A DNA stretch of 64,000 nt from an actinobacterium LLX17 (lineage in GTDB: Bacteria > Actinomycetota > Actinomycetes > Propionibacteriales > Nocardioidaceae): contig KI301992.1 of NCBI GenBank assembly GCA_000471045.1, positions 1,620,060 to 1,684,059 on the forward strand, given 5' to 3'. Below the pieces are notes generated by a model. It was not told the DNA's origin. It worked only from the letters and a program-made list of their open reading frames with translations, and did not search any database. Numbering within the stretch: the stretch's first letter is position 1; every line of letters begins with the position of its first letter. Position numbers and translations under genes: made by a program. Below are positions 30,268 through 38,229 of this stretch, one piece after another.

Positions 30268-30660
30268 CTACTCGAGGTCGTAGATCGGCGTGCGGGACCG
30301 TCGCAGGGTCACGGCGTGCAGTCCGATCCACACCAGGGTCGTGATGATCATGGCGGCGGCGACGGCCTGTCGGTCCAGGTGCTGGCCGATGCCGTCCTCG
30401 TCGAGCAGCACTGTTAGCACGACGATCGCGATGACCGCCTTGACCGCGAAGAAGCCCAGGGCGATGGGCAGCGAGGCCATCGGGTTGGCCTTGGTCAGCG
30501 GGTCGAGCAGGCCGGGGCTGGCCCCGAGGAACGCGACCACGAGGACACCACCGACGAGGGCTCCCAGGACGCCGTCACGGCCACCCAGGAAGCCGGCGAC
30601 GACCGTCACGACGGCCACGACGACCAGGGACGGGAGGACCACGCGACGGACGATCTGCAT
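30268..30660 (-). CDS. atpI: AtpI-like membrane protein
   Basis: A 130-residue protein with four predicted membrane helices, in the AtpI position ahead of atpB. AtpI family proteins assist c-ring assembly or ion supply, but the actinomycete form is poorly conserved and the assignment rests largely on place and topology. ATG 30660, 24 bases after the wecA stop. A 135-base gap before atpB may hold a second promoter. Confidence 0.75.
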   Translation of the reverse strand: MQIVRRVVLPSLVVVAVVTVVAGFLGGRDGVLGALVGGVLVVAFLGASPGLLDPLTKANPMASLPIALGFFAVKAVIAIVVLTVLLDEDGIGQHLDRQAVAAAMIITTLVWIGLHAVTLRRSRTPIYDLE

Positions 30661-30684
30661 AGGCCCGATCCTCTCACGAGGGGC

Positions 30685-31806
30685 TCAGGGCCCGACCCGC
30701 TCGTCCAGCCGCGGCAGCACGAAGATCGCCACGGCCGTGACGACCACCAGGACGGCGAAGCCCGCGAACGACTGCCAGCCGCTGAACAGGCTCAGCACGA
30801 CACTGCCGAAGGCCACCAGTCCCGCGACGGCGTACATGAGCAGGACGGCCCGGCGGTGGGAGTGCCCGATCTCGAGCAACCGGTGGTGGATGTGCATCTT
30901 GTCGGGACTGAACGGCGAGCGCCGGGCCCGGGTGCGGCGGACGACCGCCAGCACCATGTCGAGGAAGGGCACCGCCAGCACCATGGCAGGCAGGAACAGG
31001 GGCAGCAGGGCGGCGAGGAAGCTTGCCTCGGCGTCACCCACGCCCTGCGCGAGGCTGCTGGGCGGGAACTGGCCGGTCAGGCTGATCGACGAGCAGGCGA
31101 TGACGAAGCCCAGCAGCATCGAGCCGGAGTCGCCGATGAACATCCGGGCCGGGAAGAAGTTGTGCGGCAGGATGCCCAGGCACACCCCCGCCAGGGCAGC
31201 GCTGAGCATGGCCGCGGCGATCGCGCGGGTCTCGCCGTTCTCGACAGCCAGGATGAAGGCGTAGACGAAGAACGCGATGGCGCCGATCGCGACCATGCCG
31301 GCGGCCAGGCCATCGAGCCCGTCGACGAAGTTGACGGCGTTCGCGGTGCCCACGATCAGCACGACCGTGAAGATCATCGCTTGGGCCTGGTCGAGCCCCA
31401 GGAAGGTGTTGGGCAGCGGCAGGTAGACGAACTGCACCCCCATCGCGACGACGACGATGCCGGCCAGCACCTGACCGGCGAACTTGCTCAGCGCGTCGAG
31501 CTCGTAGAGGTCATCGACGATGCCGACGACACAGATCAGCGCTCCGCCGACCAGCACCGCACGGATGTCGGTGAACACCGTCTCGTCGGCGCTGCCGAGG
31601 AACGGCAGCCGCTCCGCGACGAGCGAGGCCGCCAGCAGGCCGCCCAGCATGGCCGGTCCCCCGAAGTAGGGGGTGGGGATGGCGTGCACGTCACGGTCGC
31701 GCACCCGGGCGACCGCCCCGACGCCGAGGGCGATCTGGCGGGCGACCGACGCCAGCAGGTAGGTGACCCCGATGGCGACGCCGAAGATGACCAGGTACTC
31801 GCGCAC
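30685..31806 (-). CDS. wecA: WecA-type undecaprenyl-phosphate GlcNAc-1-phosphate transferase
   Basis: A 373-residue polytopic enzyme of the MraY/WecA/TagO family that moves a HexNAc-1-P from UDP-sugar to decaprenyl/undecaprenyl phosphate, starting a cell-envelope polymer. DDxx (Asp98-Asp99 in GIVDDLYEL), NFVDGLDGLAAG, FIGDSGSMLLG and the HIHHRLLEIGHSHRR loop are intact. In mycobacteria the gene at this place (wecA/rfe) initiates arabinogalactan linker synthesis. Starts 10 bases after the sua5 stop. Confidence 0.9.
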   Translation of the reverse strand: MREYLVIFGVAIGVTYLLASVARQIALGVGAVARVRDRDVHAIPTPYFGGPAMLGGLLAASLVAERLPFLGSADETVFTDIRAVLVGGALICVVGIVDDLYELDALSKFAGQVLAGIVVVAMGVQFVYLPLPNTFLGLDQAQAMIFTVVLIVGTANAVNFVDGLDGLAAGMVAIGAIAFFVYAFILAVENGETRAIAAAMLSAALAGVCLGILPHNFFPARMFIGDSGSMLLGFVIACSSISLTGQFPPSSLAQGVGDAEASFLAALLPLFLPAMVLAVPFLDMVLAVVRRTRARRSPFSPDKMHIHHRLLEIGHSHRRAVLLMYAVAGLVAFGSVVLSLFSGWQSFAGFAVLVVVTAVAIFVLPRLDERVGP

Positions 31807-31816
31807 TCCGCCTCGC

Positions 31817-32467
31817 CTACTCGGACTCGACGGTGTTGTTGTGCACGAGGAGTCGCTCGACGGGTAGGGCGCCCTGGCGGAGCACCCGGGGCGCGGTGCC
31901 CGTGGTGTCGAGGATCGTCGACGGCACTCCTCCGCGGCTCGGACCGCCGTCGAGGTAGACCGAGACCTTGTCGCCGAGCATGGTGCGCGCTTCCTGCACC
32001 GTGGTGGCGGCCGGCTGGCCCGTGAGGTTGGCGCTGCTGACGGCCAGGGGTCCGGTACGGCGCAGCAGAGCGAGGGTCACGGGGTCGTCGGGCATGCGGA
32101 CCGCGACGGTGTCGTGGGTCTCGCCCAGGTCCCACGACAGGGAGGGCTGCTGGCGGCAGACCACCGTGAGGGGCCCGGGCCACTCGACCTCGGTCAGCCG
32201 GCGCAGCCAGGTGGGCAGCTCGGCCACGAGCGCCTCGAGCGTCGAGGCGGCACCGACGAGCACCGGCGGGGGCATGCTCCGGTCGCGACCCTTGGCGTCG
32301 AGCAGGCGCTGGACCGCGGCCGGCGAGAAGGCATCGGCGGCGAGACCGTAGACCGTGTCGGTCGGCAGCACCACCAGCTCACCGGCGGTCAGCGCCGCGT
32401 GCGCCGCCTCCAGGCCGGCGACCCGGAGGTCGTCGTCGGCGCGGCAGTCGTGGATCACGTCGGACAT
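31817..32467 (-). CDS. sua5: L-threonylcarbamoyladenylate synthase
   Basis: A 216-residue YrdC/Sua5 domain enzyme for the first step of tRNA t6A modification. LPTDTVYGLAADAF and KGRDRSMPPPVLV (K-x-R with the nucleotide pocket) and SSANLTGQPAATT are diagnostic. It is the short TsaC-like form, without the C-terminal Sua5 domain. ATG 32467, 15 bases after the preceding stop. Confidence 0.92.
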   Translation of the reverse strand: MSDVIHDCRADDDLRVAGLEAAHAALTAGELVVLPTDTVYGLAADAFSPAAVQRLLDAKGRDRSMPPPVLVGAASTLEALVAELPTWLRRLTEVEWPGPLTVVCRQQPSLSWDLGETHDTVAVRMPDDPVTLALLRRTGPLAVSSANLTGQPAATTVQEARTMLGDKVSVYLDGGPSRGGVPSTILDTTGTAPRVLRQGALPVERLLVHNNTVESE

Positions 32468-32482
32468 CGTAGGCGAGGTGGC

Positions 32483-32977
32483 TCAGGTGATCCCGAGCGC
32501 CGCGGCGGCGAAGACCGCGAAGTGACCGGCGCGTCCGATGAACACGGCCACGGCGAAGCGCACGGTCCCCATCGTCGAGACCCCGGCGGCCGCGGACACG
32601 ACCAGCAGGGGCGGGATGCCGATGAACCCCGAGACCACCACCGTGATGACACCTCGGACCGGGTCGGAGAGCCAGGCCAGGAGGAGGTCGGAGACCTTCT
32701 TCAGGCCGCGTCGAAACCTGCCCGGGTCGGGGCGCGGCTCGGGACGAGGCTTGGGCGGTCGACGCTTCACGACGTCGCGGCCCACGCGAGCCGCACGGAA
32801 GATGATGACCTTGCCGATCGCCGTGCCGATGCTCACCGTCAGGACCATCGCCCACGTCTGCGGGACGGACAGGAGGACGGCGTTGGCGGCGACGTACACC
32901 TCCGCGTTGATGACGGGGATCAGTGCGGAGGCGATGCCGTAGGCAATGCCCGCAGCCATGACCCCGAGGAGGGTCAC
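32483..32977 (-). CDS. VTT-like small membrane protein (paralogue 1)
   Basis: A 164-residue protein with four or so membrane helices. ALIPVINAEVYVAAN and SIGTAIGKVIIFRAAR resemble the YqaA/VTT-like proteins. A basic Pro/Arg segment (70-92) faces the cytoplasm. GTG 32977 overlaps the stop of the CDP-alcohol phosphatidyltransferase by four bases (GTGA), so they are co-translated. A second copy of the same fold lies at 33745-34227. Confidence 0.72.
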   Translation of the reverse strand: MTLLGVMAAGIAYGIASALIPVINAEVYVAANAVLLSVPQTWAMVLTVSIGTAIGKVIIFRAARVGRDVVKRRPPKPRPEPRPDPGRFRRGLKKVSDLLLAWLSDPVRGVITVVVSGFIGIPPLLVVSAAAGVSTMGTVRFAVAVFIGRAGHFAVFAAAALGIT

Positions 32978-33618
32978 CCCCGCTCCCCCGGCGCGGGGGT
33001 GACGTGCCCCGCATCGCTGGTCTCGCGCTCTCGCACGAGCGCCAGGACCCGCCGCGCGCTCCAGATCTTGACCGAGATCTGTGCGACCACGATGACCAAC
33101 GCGATCGGCAACGACCCCACGAGCACCGCGACGATGATGCCGGCGTTGTTCAGCGCCTTCGCCGGGTGCGACCAGTTCATCCGGAAGACGGCCGGGTCGA
33201 CCTGCGCGAAGTAGTTGGGGCTGACGATCGGCCACAGCAGGAACGACATCGAGAGCAGGCAGTCCAGCACCATGAAGTTGAGCAGGAAGATGCCGATCGC
33301 CGGAGCGAGGTCGGGCTGCAGCAGCACCAGGTTGGCCGCACAGACGGCGGTGCAGAGCCGGTCGCTGACGATGTCGTGCACCGCGCCGGCCCGTGTCTCC
33401 TGCCCCAGCAGCCGCGCCGCCAGGCCGTCGGCGCTGTCGCCCAGGTAGTAGACGGCGTAGGCCGCCACGACCCACCACAGCGGGTCGGAGTCGCTGCCGT
33501 GCAGCGTCAGCGCGTACAGCGCCAGACCGACCGAGACCACGGTCCGCAGGACGGTGATGACGTTCGGCAGGGTGGCCACGGGACCGATCGTGGTGCCGTA
33601 GCCGTCGCCCTTCGCCAT
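32974..33618 (-). CDS. CDP-alcohol phosphatidyltransferase family protein
   Basis: A 214-residue polytopic enzyme. The full signature D-x2-D-G-x2-A-R-x8-G-x3-D-x3-D reads DSADGLAAR, then G, then DIVSD at about 78-105. These enzymes swap CMP on a CDP-alcohol for an alcohol to make phospholipid. The alcohol cannot be told. ATG 33618 (MAKGDGYG) is preferred over an upstream start, which would read into the 27-bp repeat array. It lies between two VTT-like paralogues on the same strand, which suggests a lipid-handling unit. Confidence 0.85.
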   Translation of the reverse strand: MAKGDGYGTTIGPVATLPNVITVLRTVVSVGLALYALTLHGSDSDPLWWVVAAYAVYYLGDSADGLAARLLGQETRAGAVHDIVSDRLCTAVCAANLVLLQPDLAPAIGIFLLNFMVLDCLLSMSFLLWPIVSPNYFAQVDPAVFRMNWSHPAKALNNAGIIVAVLVGSLPIALVIVVAQISVKIWSARRVLALVRERETSDAGHVTPAPGERG

Positions 33619-33666
33619 GAGCGCCAACCTAGACCTCTGGGTCGACGGATGCGGGGACCCGGGTCG

Positions 33667-33747
33667 GAACACCCGGCGCGGGGACACGGACTAGAACACC
33701 CGGCGCGGGGACACGGACTAGAACACCCGGCGCGGGGACACGGACTA
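33667..33747. repeat. 27-bp tandem repeat, three perfect copies
   Basis: Unit begins GAACACCCGGCGCGGGGAC and ends ACGGACTA; copies at 33667-33693, 33694-33720 and 33721-33747, plus a degenerate fourth further on (around 33648-33666). The last copy holds the stop codon of the VTT-like gene (33745-33747), and the same CTA occurs in each copy, in frame because 27 is a multiple of three. Confidence 0.9.
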
Positions 33748-34227
33748 GAAGACTCCGTGCAGGAGGAACGCGATCGCCAGGTACTGCAGCGTGCGGCCGA
33801 CGAAGACCATCAGCGCGAACAGCCAGCGCGGCTGCTGCGAGGCACCCGCGATGATCGCGACGATCGCGAGCGGCGGGACCATGAGGGCCGACGAGGCGAA
33901 GACCGTGGCGGCGCCCAGGTACGGACGCTCCAGCAGGCCGAGCATCCAGTTGCTGAAGGCACGGATGCGGGCGGTGAACCGGTTGCGTGGCGGCTTGCGG
34001 TCGACCGAGCGCAGCTTGCCGCTGCCCTTGCGAGCGAGGTCGAACACCACGACCTTGCCGATGACGGTGCCCACGCTGAGCGCCATGATCAGCCAGAAGA
34101 GCAGCACCTGGCTCTTGGTGACGGTGCCGAGCACGACGACGTAGGCCTCGGCGTTGAGGAACATCGGCAGCAACGACGACCCCACCCCGAAGGCAAAGGC
34201 CGCCGCGGCGAGCGCGAGCTCTCCCAT
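33745..34227 (-). CDS. VTT-like small membrane protein (paralogue 2)
   Basis: A 160-residue protein with the same plan as that at 32483-32977: SLLPMFLNAEAYVV aligns with ALIPVINAEVYVA, LSVGTVIGKVVVFDLAR with VSIGTAIGKVIIFRAAR, and ALMVFVGRTLQYLA with AVAVFIGRAGHFAV. A basic segment lies at the middle. Terminal codons and stop are part of the 27-bp repeat. ATG 34227. Role unknown; lipid or DedA-like transport is only inferred from fold and the adjacent lipid enzyme. Confidence 0.72.
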   Translation of the reverse strand: MGELALAAAAFAFGVGSSLLPMFLNAEAYVVVLGTVTKSQVLLFWLIMALSVGTVIGKVVVFDLARKGSGKLRSVDRKPPRNRFTARIRAFSNWMLGLLERPYLGAATVFASSALMVPPLAIVAIIAGASQQPRWLFALMVFVGRTLQYLAIAFLLHGVF

Positions 34228-34272
34228 CCTGGCAGCGTACTGGCGGCTGGCCGCGACCTGTGAGCGGCTCGC

Positions 34273-34842
34273 TCAGCAGGTCACGGGAATGGGCGCCCCG
34301 GGCGCGGAGAGGCCGTCGACGAGCCACGTCCCGTCGCTGCGCACCATGGTCCAGACGACCGATGACAGCACGCAGGTCTCCTCGCCGCTGCTCTGGGCCA
34401 CCCGTTGCTGGGCGAAGACGGTGACCTCGACCTCGTCGTCGGAGTCGGCGCGGGGTGACGATGTCAGCACCGAGCCCACCGACGAGGCCCCGAGCGCCCC
34501 GTAGGTCTCACGCACGCCGTCGAGGGTCGTGGCGTAGTCGGCGCGGAAGGACTCGGTGGCCCCGTCCTCCGCCCAGCCCGCGTCGCTGTCGAGCGTCGCG
34601 GCCTTCCAGGTGAGGATCTGCTCGGTGCGCTGCTCGGCGACGTCACGGGCGTCGGCCTCGGCGGTGTACCGCTGCGCTGCGGAGCGCCACTGCCACGCCA
34701 CCACCACGAGGGCGATGAGCGCCACCACGAGAAGTGCCGCGAGGGCGATGACGAGGGGTGACTGTTCGCGCCGGCGCAGGCGACGGGCGATGTCACCGGC
34801 CCCATTTCTGGCACCGGCACCGCGTGTCGGATCGATCCTCAC
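34273..34842 (-). CDS. Mce-associated membrane protein
   Basis: A 189-residue single-pass protein: basic N-terminus, one helix (PLVIALAALLVVALIALVVVA), then a ~140-residue extracytoplasmic domain (ATLDSDAGWAEDGATESFRADYATTLDGV..., two Cys). This is the plan of Mas proteins coded at the end of mce operons, which stabilise the complex. The GTG at 34842 overlaps the mceF stop (GTGA). The longer frame upstream is a shadow of mceF. Confidence 0.8.
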   Translation of the reverse strand: MRIDPTRGAGARNGAGDIARRLRRREQSPLVIALAALLVVALIALVVVAWQWRSAAQRYTAEADARDVAEQRTEQILTWKAATLDSDAGWAEDGATESFRADYATTLDGVRETYGALGASSVGSVLTSSPRADSDDEVEVTVFAQQRVAQSSGEETCVLSSVVWTMVRSDGTWLVDGLSAPGAPIPVTC

Positions 34843-35948
34843 GGCATCGCCTGCTCGAGCGGGATGGGCCCCGGGGCGTGGACCGAGCCGCGCTGCTGCA
34901 GCGGGAAGTCTGGCGAGCAGGCACGCGTGGGATCGATCGGTTGCCGTTCGGGCACCGACGGCAGGGGGTCGGGCACGTACCGGCAGACCGCCACCTGGGC
35001 GGGCCGCGTGTCGACCAGCATGACCGCGTGCAGCGCCCCGCCACGGATCGTGCTGGCGAACTTCGAGAAGCCCCCCGGCACGTCGTGGAGGAACTGCCAC
35101 AGGTGCGGCCGGTAGGGCAGGGTCATGTCGGTGAACTCGCCCATGACCCGCAACGCCTCGGGGAGCCGCAGACCGACCTCGGAGGTGAAGAGGCGCAGCT
35201 CGGTGACCTGGGCCGGCGTGCCCTGCAGGATCGCCCGGGCCTTGGGGTCGTAGGCCGCGAGCCACTGGGTCAGGCTGAACGCCGTGGGCGCCAGCTGGCG
35301 CAGCTGCGGCTCGAGGTCGAGCCCCGTCTGCAGCACGGTGGCGGAGTTCGTGATCGCGCGCTCGGTCTCGGGCCAGTAGGTGTCCAGCGTGGTCAGGACC
35401 TCCTGCCCGCGATCGACGATCGTGGCGAGGGCGGCGGGGTCGGCGAAGGCGATGCTGAGCTCATCGAGCGTGACCTCGAGGTCGGCGGGATCGATCTGGG
35501 ACATCAGCGTGTCGACGGCGCTCAGCGACTCGGCCACTGTGGTGGGCGTCGCGGTGTCCTCGACGGGGATGACGTCGCCCCCGGCCAGCACGGGACCGAC
35601 CTCGTCGGGAGGCTGCAGGTCGAGGAACTGCTCGCCGGCCGGCGACAGGTTGCGCACGACCGCCTTTGCCGAGGCCGGGACCTCGACGCCGGCGTCGATC
35701 GCGATCTCGGCCTCGACACCGGTGGCCGTCGTGCGGATCTCGACGACCTCGCCGACCGTGACCCCTCGGTAGGTCACGCCCGACTGCTCGAACAGCCCGC
35801 CCGTGCGCTCGAGCTGGACCGTCACGACCGTCGGCCGCTGGGCGATCGAGCCGCCCAGGAACTCCTGGTAGACGTACACGGTCGTGACGACGAGGACGCC
35901 CAGGAGCCCCAGGGCGGCCATCAGGTACGTCAGCGGCAGTCGCTTCAT
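34839..35948 (-). CDS. MCE family protein F
   Basis: A 369-residue Mce subunit: N-terminal helix (LMAALGLLGVLVVTTVYVY), MlaD domain (GLFEQSGVTYRGVTVGEVVEI and SPAGEQFLDLQP) to about 130, then a long helical region that builds the periplasmic tube, and a Cys-containing tail. It probably forms the last subunit of the hexameric tunnel with MceA-E. ATG overlaps the mceE stop (ATGA). Confidence 0.88.
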   Translation of the reverse strand: MKRLPLTYLMAALGLLGVLVVTTVYVYQEFLGGSIAQRPTVVTVQLERTGGLFEQSGVTYRGVTVGEVVEIRTTATGVEAEIAIDAGVEVPASAKAVVRNLSPAGEQFLDLQPPDEVGPVLAGGDVIPVEDTATPTTVAESLSAVDTLMSQIDPADLEVTLDELSIAFADPAALATIVDRGQEVLTTLDTYWPETERAITNSATVLQTGLDLEPQLRQLAPTAFSLTQWLAAYDPKARAILQGTPAQVTELRLFTSEVGLRLPEALRVMGEFTDMTLPYRPHLWQFLHDVPGGFSKFASTIRGGALHAVMLVDTRPAQVAVCRYVPDPLPSVPERQPIDPTRACSPDFPLQQRGSVHAPGPIPLEQAMP

Positions 35949-37177
35949 GCGCCACCTCCCGAGAGCAGGCGGAGCAGGTCCGGCAGGCTGGCCCCACCGT
36001 TGGTCCCCGGCGGCGGGGTGGGCTTCGCCAACCCCGTGACGGACCCCGCGAGGTCCTCGAGGAAGTTGGGCAGGACCTCTGGCACCGGCCCGCCGTCGGG
36101 GTCCGGGGCGATGACGGTGCCGTCACCGATGCCGACGGATGCCTGGAACAGCAGGTGGGTGTTGAGGTAGGACGCCGGGACGCCCGCCTCCAGACCGTCG
36201 ATGAACTGCAGCAGCTCCGCGACGCCCACATCGATCCGGGGCCCGACGGCGGTGACCTGGTCGAAGATCGGTCCGGACTCGGCCACGATCGAGACGAGGT
36301 CGGCCCGCGTCTGCTCGATCGTGGGGATGACCACCGAGCCCAAGGTGTCGATCGAGGTCAGCAGGTCGACGAGCTCGGCGGTGTTCTCGTCGAGCACCTG
36401 CGCCGCAGGCGCGATCTCGACGAGCGCACGGTCGATCGTGGCCTGGCGCTCCCCCACGATGCGCGAGGCGTCGGAGATCGCCACCAGCGCGGCATCGATC
36501 TCGCCACTCATGGCCGTGATGGAGCTGGCCGTGCTCGTGGCGCGCTGCAGCACGTCGCGCACGGTGTCCTCGCGGCCGCCGATCATCAGGTTCGTCTCGT
36601 CGACGATGGTCTGGATCTGACCCAGCCCGCCGCCGTTGATGAACAACGACGCGGCCGACAGCGTGTCCTCGATCGTCGGCGCCACCGACGACTGCTCCAG
36701 ACCCACCTCGGCCCCATCCGCGAGCACGTCGTCCGCGAGCACGTCGTCCGCGAGCACGTCGTCCGCGAGCACGTCGTCCGCGAGCACGTCGTCCGCCTCG
36801 GGCGCCGCCGCCGCCTCGACCGGGTCCACGACGTCGACGAACAGCTCGCCCAGCGCGGTGGTGGTGCGCAGCCGGAAGTCCGCGTCGGTGGCGACGGGGG
36901 TGTCCTCGGCGATCTCGAGGGTCACCACGGCCTTGAGATCCTCGACGCCGATGGAGTCGACGCGACCGATCGGGACACCGTCGATCTTGACCGGCGCACC
37001 GACCGCGAGGTTGAGCGCGTCGTCGAACGACACGGTGACGCGGTAGGTCTCACCCCGCATCGAGGTGCCCGGCAGCGGGAGGTCGGAGGCGGTCGTGCTG
37101 CAGCCGGCGACCACCGCGGTCGACATCGCAGCCGTCACGAGCAGGGCCGGCACCCGGCGCACGAGTCGTCTCATCAT
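35945..37177 (-). CDS. MCE family lipoprotein E with 15-bp repeat
   Basis: A 410-residue Mce lipoprotein, lipobox VVAGC with Cys26. MlaD domain about 40-125 (GAPVKIDGVPIGRVDSI, LGELFVDVVDP). Directly after it lies (DDVLA)x5 coded by a 15-bp tandem repeat at 36721-36795, then a long helical region and a disordered Pro/Gly tail. The ATG at 37177 overlaps the mceD stop by four bases. Mce lipoproteins of the E position anchor or receive lipid cargo; here the D position gene also has a lipobox. Confidence 0.88.
   Translation of the reverse strand: MMRRLVRRVPALLVTAAMSTAVVAGCSTTASDLPLPGTSMRGETYRVTVSFDDALNLAVGAPVKIDGVPIGRVDSIGVEDLKAVVTLEIAEDTPVATDADFRLRTTTALGELFVDVVDPVEAAAAPEADDVLADDVLADDVLADDVLADDVLADGAEVGLEQSSVAPTIEDTLSAASLFINGGGLGQIQTIVDETNLMIGGREDTVRDVLQRATSTASSITAMSGEIDAALVAISDASRIVGERQATIDRALVEIAPAAQVLDENTAELVDLLTSIDTLGSVVIPTIEQTRADLVSIVAESGPIFDQVTAVGPRIDVGVAELLQFIDGLEAGVPASYLNTHLLFQASVGIGDGTVIAPDPDGGPVPEVLPNFLEDLAGSVTGLAKPTPPPGTNGGASLPDLLRLLSGGGA
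36721..36795. repeat. 15-bp tandem repeat, five perfect copies, inside mceE
   Basis: Unit CGAGCACGTCGTCCG starts at 36721, 36736, 36751, 36766 and 36781. Read on minus it codes (DDVLA)n between the MlaD domain and the helical tube segment. Being a multiple of three, copy-number changes keep the frame. Confidence 0.95.
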
Positions 37178-38229
37178 CCCTCCCCCTGCAGGCGGGCGAG
37201 CAGCTCGAACAACGACAGCTCGTCGAGGTTGAGGTCCTCGCACAGCGCCTCCACCGTGTGGCACAGCTCCTGCACCGTCACCTTGCCGGGGACGAGGTCG
37301 ATCGGCCGGGTCAGGAAACGCATCCGGCCGCGGTCGTCGACCGCGTTGGGCAGGTTCTGGGTCGTCAACGGCCCCGTCGTCAGCAGGCGCGTGATCTCGG
37401 TCTCGTGGGCCTTCAGCTCGTCGGCCAGGAGGACGAAGTCGTCGATCTGCCCGGTGATCTGGTCGCGGTGGGTGGCCGAGAACTCGGTGAGGCCCTGCAG
37501 CATGGCCGTGATGGCGTCGAAGGTGGCCTGGATCTGTGCCGTCTGGCCGTCGAGCATGGTGGTGGCCGCCGTCACCTGCCCCACGAAGTCGCGCACCAGC
37601 GCGTCGTTCGAGGCGAGCGTCTGCGTCAGGGTGTCGAGGTTCACCAGGTTCTGCTCGAGCGCCGGCGTCGCTCCGGCCAACGAGGTCAGCACCGTCGCGA
37701 GATCGGTCATGCCGCTGGCGATCGTGGCGCCCTGGCCCTCGACGTTCGCCGCAGTGGCCGCGAGGAGGTCGTGCAGCGGACCGTCCGACCCGTCGGTGCT
37801 CGAGAACGCCACCGAGACGTCCTCGAGCGAGCTCAGCAGCTCCTCGAACTCGACGGGGGTGCGCGTGCGGTCCATCGCGATGACGGCTCCGCTCTGCAGG
37901 ACGGGCCCGGACGTGTAGGCCGGAGTCAGCTCGACGTAGCGGTCGGTCGCGACGGACCGGGAGACGATGACCGCTCCCACGTCCTGAGGCAGCTTGACGT
38001 CGCCGTCGACGACGATCTCGACGTCGACGTGGTTGCCGGCCGGCGTGACGGACTCGACCTCGCCGATCGGGACGCCGCGGATGCCGACGTCGTTGCCGCG
38101 GAACAGGCCCGTGGCGTCGGTGAACTGCACGGTCAGACGAGTCTGGCCACCGTCGAGCACCATGCACCCGGCCAGCAGCGGGAGCAGCACCGCGACGGCC
38201 AGCAGGCGGGCCGTCCAGGGGCGTGTCAT
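37174..38229 (-). CDS. MCE family lipoprotein D
   Basis: A 351-residue Mce subunit whose N-terminus ends in a lipobox (LLAGC, Cys22). MlaD domain: GLFRGNDVGIRGVPIGEVESV, RYVELTP. The helical region then continues to a short Leu/Glu tail (DLNLDELSLFELLARL). ATG 38229 overlaps the mceC stop (ATGA). The presence of two lipoboxes in adjacent mce genes is noted in the findings. Confidence 0.87.
   Translation of the reverse strand: MTRPWTARLLAVAVLLPLLAGCMVLDGGQTRLTVQFTDATGLFRGNDVGIRGVPIGEVESVTPAGNHVDVEIVVDGDVKLPQDVGAVIVSRSVATDRYVELTPAYTSGPVLQSGAVIAMDRTRTPVEFEELLSSLEDVSVAFSSTDGSDGPLHDLLAATAANVEGQGATIASGMTDLATVLTSLAGATPALEQNLVNLDTLTQTLASNDALVRDFVGQVTAATTMLDGQTAQIQATFDAITAMLQGLTEFSATHRDQITGQIDDFVLLADELKAHETEITRLLTTGPLTTQNLPNAVDDRGRMRFLTRPIDLVPGKVTVQELCHTVEALCEDLNLDELSLFELLARLQGEG

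Noticed and set aside
33667-33747. CRISPR-like array
   Set aside because: Copies are directly adjacent with no spacers, and no cas genes are near.
36721-36795. CRISPR or integron-type repeat
   Set aside because: 15-bp repeats without spacers inside a coding region.
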